Position numbers and translations under genes: made by a program. A stretch of DNA of 64,000 nt from Corythucha ciliata (Eukaryota; Arthropoda; Insecta; Hemiptera; Tingidae), in NCBI GenBank assembly GCA_038030265.1, contig CM075938.1:51019189-51083188 (forward strand), read 5' to 3'. Each line of letters begins with the position of its first letter. Position 1 is the first letter of the stretch. Under the pieces are notes generated by a model, which saw only the letters and a list, made by a program, of their open reading frames with translations, searched no databases and was not told the origin of the DNA. Of this stretch, positions 23,261-34,975 are shown one piece after another.

Positions 23261-23530
23261 GCTTTTATAAGAAATGTTGTTCCCAAGTTCGCACAGTTTT
23301 TCTTTCTTTAAATTACAATTTTGATAAAATTGTCCTTGCTTTGTATGTGCATCTGCAACAGGTTATGGGCCCGCATATGCCACTTCAGTAAAAAAGTTGT
23401 GCAAGTTTTTCGTGAGTACGTAATTATAGTTCACGGTTTATCTATAATAAACTTCTAAAATCTCGACAAAAATTTCTAACTTGACTCAAATAGAGAAGCT
23501 AGTGGGCCGCGAAAACTTTAATTCGTGAAA
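23260..23530. other. Spacer, no gene seen
   Basis: AT-rich sequence between the T2 array and the copia fragment. It may include 5' sequence of the copia, since the gag start follows immediately, but no LTR or primer site was recognised. Confidence 0.3.
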
Positions 23531-24110
23531 ATTTGCTATACAAGCAGTGCTTGAAGTCAAGGACTTGTGGGACGCCGTACAGGGTACGATTGACGATCCT
23601 AAGGAAAACAGGGAAGCTCGTTCTGAGATTATCCTCGCTGTGGATAAAGTCATTTATCCCTATATTATGAAGAAAGAATGCTGGGAAGCACTAAATTGTG
23701 CATTTGAAGACTCGGGGCTAACTAGACGTATCTCCGTTACTACAATGGTTGCTCGTCAAGCTCCTACGATTTCCCCAACGTCGAGGAGTATTGTAACCAC
23801 ATTGTTACGACCGCTCAGAATCGTACGCTAGTCGAAAAAGCGAGAACTATGCTCGCTGATGCAGGCCTATTAGGCAAAGAATATTGGGCAGAAGCCATCG
23901 CCACAGCCTGCGTATCTCGTGAACCGATCTCCTGCTCGTGCTCTCAATGGCACGACCCCGCATGAATTGTGGAAAGGATCAGAGCCAAACTCGGCCAACT
24001 TCAGGATTTTCGGGTGCGACGCTATGGTTCACATTCCAAAGGAGCGTCGCAAGAAATGGGACCGAAAGTCCGAAAAAATGATTTTTGTAGGCTACTGCCT
24101 TTCGTCCTCA
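23531..24110 (+). pseudogene. Internally deleted copia: gag start joined to integrase
   Basis: The first part reads as the start of a copia gag (VKDLWDAVQGTIDDP, KECWEALNCAFEDSGLTRRI). It jumps in mid-frame to integrase sequence. This includes NRTLVEKARTMLADAGL and EYWAEAIATAC, then after a frameshift VNRSPARALNGTTPHELW, RIFGCDAMVHIP and MIFVGYC. Everything from the gag zinc knuckle through the integrase catalytic core is missing. T2 repeats flank both sides, and the right junction falls directly after GYC. It could be from the same family as the RT/RNase H remnant at 8821. Confidence 0.85.
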
Positions 24111-24720
24111 TAACTGCCAATTTCGTCGTATAAACTGTTAATTTCGCCCTGGAAACAGTCGATTTCACCCTTGAATCTGTCGATTTCGACGTTCAACACT
24201 GTTAAAGTTTCAATTCTCTCCTACAGTAGCGTCAATTTTATTTTATGGAAAGTTTCAGTGTCCTGGAAACTGATTTTCCCAGTGAAAAAGTTGACATTGG
24301 GCCTGTAGCATTTTGTCCAACACCTATCAATTTTGTCCTGGAAACTGTCAATTTCTCCTATAAACTGTATATTTCGTTCAAGGAACTGTCAATTTCGTCC
24401 TCGCAAGTCATAAAACTGTCAATTTCGTATTTGGAACTCTCAATTTTATCGTACAATCTGTCAATTTCGCCCTGGAAACCGACCTTGAACCAGTCGATTT
24501 CACCCTTGAATCTGTTGATTTCGACGTTCAAAAGTTTCGAACTGCCGATTTTGCTCTTGAAACTACCGATTTCGCAGTTCAAAACTGTCAAACTATCAAT
24601 TTTCTCCTACATTACTGATGAATTCTGTTTTTTAGAAAGTTTCATAGTGCCCTGTAAACTGATTATTCCTGTGAAAAAGTTGGCTTTGAGTCTTCGGAGC
24701 CCCAAAATGTAGACTTAAAG
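24111..24720 (+). repeat. T2 phrase array, continued
   Basis: T2 units resume immediately after the copia fragment in the same orientation as 22400-23260, which suggests the copia landed in an existing array. The frame at 24245-24712 is a repeat translation. Confidence 0.7.
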
Positions 24721-24757
24721 GTTATTTATCACCTCCTCGATCACGGACAACCCACCC

Positions 24758-24965
24758 CCTGGAGAGGTCTAGCGGTTGCTACACCTTGGATATAGTGTCG
24801 CCGCTACTGATTACAGTGTACACATTGCGGGGGCTGAATTGATACCTGTTTCGCGTTATCAACATCAGTTCGTGTGTATTTTTTGCCCCCAAAATCGTAA
24901 TTTTCAGGGGGGGGGGCTAATCGACTGTACAGCTTGTTTTGACAAACCTTCGAATCCCACGGGTG
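24758..24965 (+). other. Possible tRNA-derived SINE head
   Basis: GGTCTAGCGGTTGC (24767-24780) resembles a Pol III A box, and CTTCGAATCCC (24948-24958) resembles a B box. Their spacing of about 180 bases is too long for a normal tRNA or SINE head unless the intervening G-run segment was inserted. No cloverleaf could be drawn. Low confidence. Confidence 0.2.
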
Positions 24966-25200
24966 TGTTAAGCCGTGAAATGCGTCCTTTTCTTGGTTTA
25001 ATAATACGTAGGAGTGCACAAAAGCGAAATTTATGCTTTAAAACCTCGCCCAACCGAGTGATTTTACGGTTTTAAATCCAAAAAAACAATAGGTTTTGAA
25101 GGAAAGGAGAATTTCAAGAGGTTTTGCGACTATTTAACAGCAAAAAACTGATGTTACTTTTTCACATCCTTCCAATCACCACTCTTTGGCGCATATATTT

Positions 25201-26928
25201 GAACCTGGCACAACACAAACTGCCAAATACAACAAAAATGGTCCCATTCGTGGTTTGTTTACGTTTGTTTAGCCTCTCGAATTACTAAATTTGCCGCAAG
25301 CAAGAGTGCGTGGCCAACTTCACGCAACCCGACACGTGAACAAAGTCGTTTGTTCAGCGGCATATTCTGTCAGAACGTCGTTTGTTTACGTCTGTAAAGC
25401 CAAAACGTACGTTTGTTTAGTGTCCCAATTCAGAATGGATATGCCACAAAAAAGAGTGTGCGTGAATCAGTTCACGCATACTGGACAATGAGCGAAATCG
25501 TTAGTTAAGTGGCATATTCTGTCGGCAAATCGTTTGTTTAGCTGAAATATTCGTTTGTTTCGCCTCCTGGCTCGCTCTTTTTGTCGTGACCGTGTGGGCG
25601 CAGTGCGCTTAAATTCAAGGAGCCCGACAAATGAGCGAAATCGTTTTTTTTTTTTTTTTTGGCGGCATATTCTGTCAGAACGTTGTCGTTTGTTTACGTT
25701 TGTTCAATCGAAATATTCACGAAAAAGTGTTTGTGTGGCTACAATTCACGCAGCCCGGCACGTCATTTATTTACGTTTATTTGACCAAAACTTCCGTTTT
25801 GTTAGGCTCTTGAATCTTGAATTTAGGCGTACACACAAGCGTTCGGGATGAACAGATAACTAGTCGGGAGGCTAAGCAAACGATTTTTTTTTTTTTTTTT
25901 TGCTAAACTGATGTACACAAACGGTATTATGACGAAATGATGCCAATAAACAGTCGGTTTTGCAAATGTGACGGGTTACAGGAACTTAGCCGCACCCACT
26001 GCACTCATTATCGGCAATTGAGTGATTTTGAAGGCTAAATAAACCTATATTATAGCTAAACGAACGACGCGACGTTCTGATGGAATACGCCGCTAAACCA
26101 ACGAGTTCGCTCCTGACCCGACCAATATAACGCACAAAACCGCGAAAAGCGGTCCTATTCGTTTGTTTACGTCGTTTGTTTTGCGTCAACATTTTCGTTT
26201 GTTTTGCATTTCGAAACACGATTTTTTTTTTGACAAATTTATGGGTGCGGCCAACTTCACGTAGACCGACCCATGAACGGAATCGTTTGTTTGGTGTCAT
26301 ATATCGGGACGTCAAAATCGTTTGTTCATGTTTTTAGCCTCATTTTTCGTATGTTTAGCGTTTCGAAACATTAACTTTAAAAAAAAAAAAAAAAATCGGC
26401 TTGGCCAATGCACGTGACTCAACCCATGAATGGAATCTTATGGAATCGTTTGTTTAGCGCCATGTCTGGACGTGAACTCGTTTGTTTAGCCATATTTTTT
26501 GTTAGAATTTTGAAACATAATGTTTTCAAAAAAACACTATACTAAACAAACGAAAAATTAAGCTTAACAAACGATGTTATGTCCAGATATGCCGCTGAAC
26601 AAACGATTTCGGTCATGGGTCGGGAAGCTAGCCGCACCCAAGTTTGTTTGATGTTTGAAGTGTTTGAGGAGCTAAACAAACGTAAACAAACGATATCGTG
26701 AAAAGAAATGGCGCTAAACAAACGAAGATTTTGGCCAAACAAACGATATTGTGTTTGGCAAGCTCGTTAAACAAACGATCCAGCTCACGTGTTGGGTTGT
26801 ATCAACTCAGCCGCGGACACGATGTTTTTGTTTTTCTTTTTCAAGTATCGTAGTGAGGTATTTGAAAAGTTAAACAAACGAATGGGGCCGTTTTCGCTGA
26901 GTTGGGCTGTATGTGTTGTGCCAGGTTC
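25201..26928. mobile_element. T3: array bounded by inverted repeats
   Basis: About 50-bp imperfect inverted repeats bound the segment (25201-25250, starting GAACCTGGCACAACACA, and its complement at 26879-26928). Inside are units of roughly 130-150 bases. Each contains a GTGCGGCCAACTTCACG-like start, an ACCCATGAACG stretch, and several CGTTTGTTTAGC words around a GGCATATCTGGACG core. Some units are inverted (about 25980-26110, and everything after 26530). No target duplication or transposase was seen. It may be a foldback transposon whose interior was amplified. The small frames here have no recognisable domain. Confidence 0.5.
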
Positions 26929-27019
26929 GCGGCAGTCTCTACGGCTACAAATTACAATGCTGGGGGGGGGGAGGGAGGTTGCAATTTTATTACACTTTTT
27001 ACGGGTTTTCCCCTAAACT

Positions 27020-27720
27020 GACAACTTTTACGACTGTTTAGACCACAATCTTGCAATTTCGCGGCTATTTAACTGCGAATCTTGCAATTTCACGGCTATT
27101 TAACTGCAATGTTTTAATTCCACTGTTGTGAGGCCATGTCGAATGATTTTTGCTTGACTACTCTGTTCAGTTATTTAATGATACGTATTATTAGGCACAG
27201 AAGAGGAAGTTTTCCTCTAAAATTTTTCGGTTTTTTCCTCCAAAATTGCAATTTCGTGACTATAGTTATCAAAAAGACAATGAGTTTCACGATTATTGCT
27301 GTGAAACTTGTAATTTTACTGTCATTTATCCTTTCAATCTGGCCTCTTCAGCCACCGCTTACAACTTTGCAGCTATTTAGCCACCCATCTGACGATTTCA
27401 CGGTTATTCAGTCCCTGAACTAGCAGTTTCACGGCTATTCAGGCTTTAATTTGAAATTTCATGGATATTTAGCCCTAAATTTTGCTATTTAGAGGCTGTT
27501 TATTATCAAGAATGTTTTTTTTTAAAGCCATTTATCCTTAAATCATGGATCTTCGGCCATCTCTAGCAATTTTGCGCCTATTAAGTCTCGAAACTGGAAA
27601 TTTCACGCTTACAAATGATAAAATGGGTAATTTCGCGGATAAATGGCCCTGAAACTAACAATTCCACGGCTATCTATACCGAAAATTGGCAATTCCGAGA
27701 TTATTTCACCATTGAAATTC
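27020..27720 (+). repeat. T4 phrase array
   Basis: Units of roughly 31 bases read CTTGCAATTTCACGGCTATT, then TAACTG or TAGCCC, with heavy divergence. It shares the words CGCGGCTA and ATTT with T1 but has a different layout. Related units occur at 56010-56690 and 61710-62060. Confidence 0.65.
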
Positions 27721-30075
27721 ATTTATTGACTGACTACGGCGTTTAGTCGTACCCGGTCAGGTCAAAGTCGAGAATGTGAAGAGTGAGGTGGAACGGAAAA
27801 ATGACTGGATCAAATTCGTCAATTTCACGCCCATAAATTGGGATTTCACTTCACACATTGACTATTCTGGTAACAGACCGTGCAAATTTGGCCCTTCTAG
27901 ACTATAAAACGTGAACTTTGTGAGTACGAAACTTAAAAATTGAACGCGGCTACCTCCTGCATAGCCTGGAATTGAGGACTTTCAGTGCAATAGCTAGTAT
28001 TTGTGCCTCAAAAACCGGTTATTCGCCTGTTAAAGATTCCTATTTTTTTTACTGTGTGAGAGTTTTTTAAACAACAAGTGGGCATATAAAGTGAATCGTA
28101 CTATCCCTCCAGTCTCCCGGTATACGCGTTGATTATTTTTTCATCGACAGAAAGATAAGGGTCCCCGCGCCGTGTGTCTGACTGTGCGTCTGTTGAAAGG
28201 CTGTGAGCGCGCACACACATACACACAACGAGAGACTTAAATCCTCTCAAAAACTTCTCCCCCACCACCACCCTATCGTGGCAGCTTTTCAGGATAGCGA
28301 CGCGGTTGAGGGGGGAATCATTATTAAAATATGAACTCTTTTCAACGTCAACCTGAAAATCTTGAAACTAAAAATAGAGGATTTTTGTTGCAGAAAAAGG
28401 GTTGCGTTAACGAAATTACACCCCAACCCTCAACCTCATCAACCATCACCACTTCCGGAACTTCATTAGTGGTTCCGAGGGAAGTTTTCGCCGAATTTTC
28501 ATATCATTTCATCCGATAAATTGGAGCAATGTTGACAAAATGATTGAGATTGGTGGGACGGATGCACAAAAAACCGTGTAAAAAGTTGTATAATGGTGCA
28601 AACTTTACGATAAAATAACTTTTCTAGGAAAAAAAAAAAAAAAAGATATGCGAGACTGTCCTTGCTGTGTAAATTTCCCGGAACTGCTGAGCGTTTGAAG
28701 GATTGTGGACGAGGTAGCTCTGAATAGAACCGCGAGGGACCAAAAAAATAATGTGTCGTTGGGGTTTTTCATCGAATCGGTGAACTAGAAAATGAAAAAC
28801 ATAAAATAAAATAAAATCTTTTGAGTTGTCACGCGAGGACAAAGCTAACGCGAAAAACAAAAAAATTAAAAAACCAATTAAACAACATCGTTGATTCTTC
28901 ATTTCCATTAGCAAGCCCCCCCCCCTCAACGGCCATGCCCCACCCTGTGTGGTTCTCCGGTAAGACGAGGCAGAACTGTAATTTGCTGTGTTTAACGCAG
29001 TGTTAGATCATTCCCTTTTAATCTTGGACGGTGCATGAATTATTTACTTCCGGGAAAATGATTTTTTAATACACCTTTTTTCTGAACCTTTTTCGCTATA
29101 CCCTTTGAAAAGAGAAATAGAGGGAAGAAAGGGCTCTCTTTAAAAGGGACGGGATGGCACGAAAAATGATGTACTTTCGTATGCAACTGACAAGTACAGA
29201 GGGTGTACATAATTATTTGAATTTCGACGTTGAAAAAAGAATAAAAATGTTATGTACACCGAATGTTAAGGAAAACCGGTTTGATGGTGAATTGATGAGC
29301 TTGAGAAAAAAAAAAGTCGTCACAAAATACATGGAAATACTCGCCTACGCCAAGATGACAACGCAAGCCGGTAAATCTGTTTGTGTCGTTGTTTTAAAAA
29401 ACACACCGTTCCAATGCCTTCCTCTCACTCACTCTTTCTCTCTCTCTCTCTTTCAGTGACTAACTAACGAATGCAAAAGTTTCACAAAAATGATCGCGAA
29501 CTCAGAAAAAAAAAACCCCGCCGGTGGGTCGGTAACCGAAGACGATTTCTAAGGGCCCGCAAAACGCAACTGGCCTTAAACCTCACCTCTCGTGAACTTT
29601 CCCAACCCTCCGGTGGTGTGAGGAGGATGACGAGGAGAGCCCAGAGGATTTCCGCCGCCCTCTTTTTCAACAGTGCCCCACCCCCTCTAGCCCGCTACCC
29701 CTAACCACCCATCCCATAAGCAACAATTTTTGACAATTTCTTTTTTTTTTTTTTTGTCCGGAGTGTGTCCAACGGGAGAAAAAGTGGCAGCTAACTATAT
29801 CGAAGCAAAACGTCGCGTCGGTCGGCCAAAATTGACATAGTGAAGGCAATCGAAAAAGACTGAAACTGACGTTTTCTCTGTGTTTGAAATTACTGTACGA
29901 GGAGCGGATACTTTGAAATTTTTGCTTGAAGAACTAACCCTCCCGCCCCCTCTCATTTGAATCAGGAGATGCTTTAAAAACTTGTGGCGTCCCTTCACAT
30001 TTTTACATAAAAACATCAGTTGTTCGGTTTTTCTTTGTTACAAAAATAGACTTTCGTTCTCTGACTTACGCGGTC
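27720..30075. other. Mostly unique sequence, no gene called
   Basis: No phrase arrays or transposon domains were recognised. There is an acceptor-like TTTTTGTTGCAG near 28393, a CT microsatellite near 29436-29455, and A/T homopolymers near 28628 and 29740. No exon chain could be supported. The last 100 bases may be the end of the gypsy-1 5' LTR, since a primer site follows. Confidence 0.35.
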
Positions 30076-30101
30076 TCGTTTTTCTTGTACACGCTTACAA
30101 C

Positions 30102-30119
30102 TGGTGACCTTGACTTCAC
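30102..30119 (+). other. Primer-binding site candidate of gypsy-1
   Basis: TGGTGACCTTGACTTCAC starts 28 bases before the gag ATG. TGGTGACC-type primer sites directly after the 5' LTR are usual in gypsy elements. The LTR itself is not delimited. The open frame beginning at 30085 runs through this site, so its first codons are not protein. Confidence 0.5.
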
Positions 30120-30129
30120 TCGTAGTATT

Positions 30130-30932
30130 ATGGCTCAACCGGCTAATGACGACGTGGTTCTTGAGCCACAACGCATATCAAGTGTATCCGTTCGGCTACC
30201 TCCGTTTTGGCGCCACCGGCCCGATCTTTGGTTCCGCCAAGTCGACGCTCAGTTCGACTTACCAGCCAACCGTATCACTCAGGACACTACGAAATTCAAT
30301 TACGTCGTTTCCACTCTCGACATGGACGTCCTTGAATACGTCAGTGACATCATCAACCACCCGTCTGCGACCCACAAATATGATGCCCTGAAAACAGCGC
30401 TTCTTTCCGCTTTCACCGACACCGACGAACACAAATTCACCAAACTCCTCCACGAGGTCGAACTTGGAGACGATAAACCGTCACAACTTTGGAGGCGCAT
30501 GAAGGAGCTCGCCGGCACTCAAATATCCGACGACGCGCTCAAAACTTTGTGGCTTCACCAACTTCCGTCTTCCGCCCAATCCATTCTCGCCATCAGTTCC
30601 GAACCTTTACCGATTCTCACAAAATTAGCCGACAAAGTTTTCGAAGCTGCTGACCGTGGACGACATCACTTCCTTCCTCCAGAGTCAACACCTTCCCCTT
30701 CCGAACCCACAAATTCCGCATATTCTTTTTCCATCCTTCTCGACGCGATCCAGCGGCTCACTCAACGCCTTACCGACCTCGAACAACGTTCAACCCCCTC
30801 GCTGATACGCCGTCGCTACAGATCACCTTGTCCCAAACCAGAACTACACACTTCACCCCCCAAAAACAGGTTTCTGTTATTATCACGGAAGGTTCGGTAA
30901 CAAAGCTCAAAACTGTCGTTCCCCCTGTTCCT
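30130..30932 (+). pseudogene. Gypsy-1 gag
   Basis: The likely start is MAQPANDDVV at 30130, because upstream codons overlap the primer site. The protein carries the gypsy gag core VRLPPFWRHRPDLWFRQVDA, then LWRRMKELAG and LWLHQLPSS. It ends in a zinc-knuckle-like CYYHGRFGNKAQNCRSPC (about 30875-30930), which needs a frame change after about 30860. The gag is otherwise largely open, unusual among the remnants here. It belongs to the same broad clade as gypsy-2 and gypsy-3. Confidence 0.85.
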
Positions 30933-31507
30933 TTTCTTCAAAAAACTAATGTTCCGATCGCAGGTGGCGGCAAGCGATCGCCGTAACTCGACACGCCGCC
31001 TATTTGTCACCGACAAAACAACCAAAGTTCGTTTCCTCATCGACTCAGGCGCCGACGTCAGCGTCATTCCCTGCACGCGCTGCGACACCTTGTCTACTGC
31101 TGATGGTTCTGCGATCCCTACGTATGGTTCCCGCTTTCTCTCACTCGATTTCGGTCTTCACCGTTCGTTTCGATGGCCCTTCGTCATCACAGAGGTAACA
31201 TACCCCATTATCGGTGCAGACTTCTTGGCACACTTCGGTCTTCTCATCGACCTCCGTCGTCATCGTCTGTTGGATGGCACTCCTCAACTTTCTGTCGCTG
31301 GTGTTCATCCTTCAACTGCACCGTCGAATAACCCAGCACGCCTGAACCTCTGTGACACGACGAACAAGTTTGCCGCGTTGCTCACGCAATTCCCTGAGAT
31401 CGTTCAACCTCCCTCTTTTCCACGCCCATCTCTACCACACAATACCCAGCACGCAATCGAAACCACCGGACCACCTGTTCGTTCCCGCTTTCGACGTCTT
31501 CACCCCG
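30933..31507 (+). pseudogene. Gypsy-1 protease region
   Basis: The aspartic protease motif FLIDSGADVSVIP (about 31033-31071) is intact. It is followed by LSLDFGLHRSFRWPFVI and YPIIGADFLAHFGLL, the usual C-terminal part of gypsy proteases. The reading continues toward RT until 31507, where a 361-bp insertion interrupts it. Confidence 0.85.
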
Positions 31508-31868
31508 TATTTTATACTGTATAAATAAGTGGACTGTATTGAATAATATTTTGGCCATAAATTAAGGTGGAAATTATTTTTTATTGTACGCACTGACCTG
31601 TTCGTCTCTTTACAAAATTGTTCCTTCTCAAATTTTAGTCGCAGAGAAACCCATAAAGAACGAACGTCTGCCCTTCACGAACCTCGTCCGAACCACAACT
31701 TAAGGGCAACCGTTAAAACAGAGACCCCAAAAAAAAAACACACTCCCCCTCTGGCCCTCTCGCAGTTGCCGGAGCGAGATGGGAGAAAACTCCGCGCTCG
31801 GGCGGAAAATACTCTTCGTAATAATTTGTGCCTCGAGAGCGCGTCACCGACCGGAATTCAGTACGGAA
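31508..31868. mobile_element. 361-bp insertion in gypsy-1
   Basis: The sequence separates two halves of gypsy-1 that would otherwise be contiguous. It is flanked by a 7-bp direct repeat CACCCCG (31501-31507 and 31869-31875). It has no TIR and no domain; it contains a short T1-like phrase near 31630. The class is unknown: a small transposon, a solo LTR fragment or filler DNA are all possible. Confidence 0.55.
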
Positions 31869-32978
31869 CACCCCGACAAGTTGAAAGCTGCCAAAGCAGA
31901 ATTCCAAACAATGCTAGACCTCGGCATCTGTCGTCCCTCTAAATCTTGTTGGTCTAGTCCGCTCCACCTCGTTCCTAAAAAAGACGGCACCTGGCGACCT
32001 TGTGGTGATTTCCGATGCCTCAACGCTGTCACCAAACCTGACCTCTAACCTCTCCCTCATCTTCACGATTTCACTTCCAATCTTCACGGAACGACAATTT
32101 ACTCGAAGCTAGATCTCCTTCGAGCATACAACCAAATACCAGTCGCACCTTCCGACATCGAACAAACCGCCATCATCACACCTTTCGGCCTTTTTGAGTT
32201 TCCGATGATGTGTTTCGGTTTACGCAACGCCGGTCAATCATTTCAGCGATTCATGGATGAAATACTTCGCGACCTTCCCTTCATCTTCGTTTACCTCGGC
32301 GATGCGCTTATCGCTTCCAAATCTCCCGCAGAACATCTGGAGCATCTCACTCTCGTTTTCCAGCGTTTCAGGAGCTACGGACTCCATCTTAGCGTGAACA
32401 AATGTGTTCTCGGCGTAACCGAAGTAGACTTCTTAGGTTTCCGAGTCACACCGTCCGGCACATCACCACTTCCTCAACGTGTTCGTGCCCTCACCGAAGC
32501 TCCTCGGCCTACAACCTTTCAATCCTTGCGTCGTTTCCTCGGAACCATAAATTTCTACCGCCGCTTCATTCGCCGCGCGGCCTGGGCCCAAATCACGCTT
32601 CATGACTCCTTAAAAACTAGCAAAAGCGAAACGTCTCCCATCCAATGGACTGATCAGTTGATTGAGGCCTACGACCATTGCCTGCAAGATCTCGCTGACG
32701 CTACCCTTCTCGTCCATCCCACGCCTGACTCACCCTTGACCCTTTTCGTCGACGCTTCAGATACTGCCATTGGCTCTGCTCTTCATCAACAAACCGACGG
32801 TACCTGCCAACCGCTAGCGTTTTTTCTCTCGGAAGCTCAGTGAAACCGAACGACGGTACAGTGCCTATGACAAAGAGCTTCTAGCAATTTACGCTTCAGT
32901 CAAGCACTTTCGGGACTTCGTCGAGGGTCAACAACTCACAATTTTCACAGACCACTGCCCACTGCCAGACAAATCTTA
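31869..32978 (+). pseudogene. Gypsy-1 reverse transcriptase and RNase H
   Basis: RT motifs are clear: LGICRPSKSCWSSPLHLVPK, WRPCGDFRCLNA, KLDLLRAYNQIPVAP and [16 protein letters not shown]. The catalytic box normally reads Tyr-x-Asp-Asp; here it is YLGD (about 32290-32302), so the first Asp is lost. RNase H begins LTLFVDASDTAIGSALH. A stop near 32840, a second near 32047 and truncation at 32978, shortly after FTDH, disable it. Integrase is absent. Confidence 0.88.
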
Positions 32979-33249
32979 GCCCACAGCGATGTAAACAAGA
33001 CCAAAGATCCCTTTAATTTTGGGGTTAGATAAATATTTCAGATTTAATTTGAAGGGGAATGACGGGAGGGGGCAAATCCTAAACACGTCTCCAACAACCC
33101 CAATTTTTAAATGTCCCGTGAACGTAAAAGAATCTGAGAGCTAACAAATGTTCCGATGATTGCGCTGCCATATGCGTAGCCAGCTCAAAAGACACAACAT
33201 GCGGATGGACTGCTCTCTCTCTGGGGATCTCCTCAAGATGATACCTGGC
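32979..33249. other. Spacer between gypsy-1 and R1-like LINE
   Basis: Mixed sequence with no recognised domain. The last part may be 3' UTR of the minus-strand R1-like LINE, but no poly(A) tail was seen. Confidence 0.3.
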
Positions 33250-34244
33250 TTCAACCCCATCTTTGGCCCGGATTCCCCAACAGAGCCGCTCCCGTCGCTC
33301 AGCTCGACCCGTTAGCCGTGACAGGTGGCCAGCCAGTCACGCCCGAGAGACACCGCGTGGAGGTGGGCCTTATGAGCTGAGGATGTTGGCTTGCGCCATG
33401 GACCGAAACCGAACAAACCCTACTCAGAGCGACTCGCCCCCTCGACCCAGTCCTCTACGCCCGAGCCAGGAGCGCGAGAAGACCAGGAGTCGGCCATACA
33501 CCCGCCGGTCTCGGACAAGAGCCGAGTCTTCTGGTGGACCCCCCTCCCCCATACTACCCACCGCAGATCCGCAGCGACGAAGCACGTGGTCGGCGGTTTC
33601 CTCCTCGACGCCACAAGGTCATGTTAGAGAGTCCCACCGCCGGGAAAACCAAAACTTGGCGTTGAACGAGCCGTAAGAATAGACGTTGCAGCAAGCTCAA
33701 GGGTGAACCACTTGGCCGCCACCTGTCTCGTCCGAACATCGGGCATGAATCTGAACAAGCGCCAACTCGATGGACTGTTAGTCCAACGCGCCTGCCAAGC
33801 TTCGACGACGAGGTCATCAAGAAGGTGGAGGCCCCAAGCGGTCCCCGTCACTCCTCGGCCAGAAGACCGAGGCGCCCTGTCCAGTCACCACGGCACCGCA
33901 CTAAGTCCAGGTTCCCCTGGACGAGGCGGTGCAAAGGCGGAGGTTCGCTGGAGCACGTCGGAACTAACGGTCCGGTACGCCATGGCTACCCGTACCAAGG
34001 CCTGTCGCTGCAGGCTGAGGACCTTCGTTCTCTGTGGCTTAGTGGGCCGGTACCACCACGACGTCACACCGTACAACAGGGTGGGTATAAACACTGCCCT
34101 GAAGTAACGGGCTCAGCAGTGGTAGTCCGCGCCTCACACATTGCCCGCTACTGTCTTATAGAAGGCGAAAGTGCTCTAGCTTCCCCGCAACCAATTCGAG
34201 CTGCGGGGTAGCTGTCCTCCCCGGGTTGATCTCGACTCCAAGAT

Positions 34245-34975
34245 CACGGCCATGTTCCCCCCCCCCCGAGGCGTGACCCCCCCTCGGGTGAAATCGGTCC
34301 GGTCCGGTCTTTCGATAATGACCGGACCGGACCGAAAAATAATAACGCCTGAACCGAACTGAAGACCGGACCGAAAAAAAAGGACTTGGACCGGAGCAGA
34401 CCGAAAATGACCGATTTTATTTTGAGTCTTGAATAAAACATGGCTGGGAAACGTTCACGAAATAATAATTCGAAATGAAGCATATAAAAGTAATAATCCT
34501 TGGCTCACAAGCTCTATGTATGCATTTTGTGGGCTGCTCAACTCAAAAATGCTTCACTTTTGAAGGGAAGATACAGCACGTTTACATCCGATCCAAAAGT
34601 GAGGCCCTTAACAGGCCAGTAGAGCTAGTCAAATCGCTGAAAACTGGTATGAGGAGGGTGGATATGGATATAAGTAGCTGTTATTCTGTGGGAGGGTTTT
34701 CGATACCCCCCCTTCCCCCTTTAAAAGGTCTCCGATCCGCCCTTTGATGGTTGTGTACGTCACGGCATTCCATTTAAGGGGGCATACAAGTACTACCCAT
34801 CGTCCGTTACCCCCTCACCGTTTTATGCGCAAAGTATTTGGAATATTTCATTTTTTATGATCTCATATGAAACCTTATAGTCCTGAGACTTGCCCAGCAG
34901 AGCCTTGAATTTCAATTTTGACTTTCCTCGAATTTTAAATTAAATTCATAACATTACAAGTAATTTTATAAAGTT
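34245..34975. mobile_element. Foreign segment replacing part of the R1-like RT
   Basis: About 730 bases replace the RT sequence between the Asp-Asp box and the thumb. The left part has C/G runs and a perfect 15-bp hairpin stem built from CGGTCCGG (34295-34309 pairing with 34320-34334). The right part includes a copy of repeat family X (34500-34745). No clean pair of termini was identified, so this may be more than one event. Confidence 0.5.
34500..34745. repeat. Repeat family X, copy 1
   Basis: This stretch is similar along its length to 39850-40075: both contain ATTTTGTGGGCT, CATCCGATCCAA, TCGCTGAAAACT and a TTTTCGAT followed by a C run. Both end AAAAGGTCTCCGAT, then CGCCCTTTG. Read in reverse the end is CAAAGGGCGGATCGGAGACC with a G run at about +28, the same layout as the hAT-type ends elsewhere in the window. 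Confidence 0.6.

Noticed and set aside
29154..29704. Two consecutive plus frames (101 and 77 codons) as a host gene
   Set aside because: No splice chain, no domain, low-complexity basic composition; left as unassigned.
33263..34211. Arg/Ser/Pro-rich proteins on plus (33263-33676, 33703-34107, 33825-34211)
   Set aside because: Shadows of the R1-like C-terminal region on minus.
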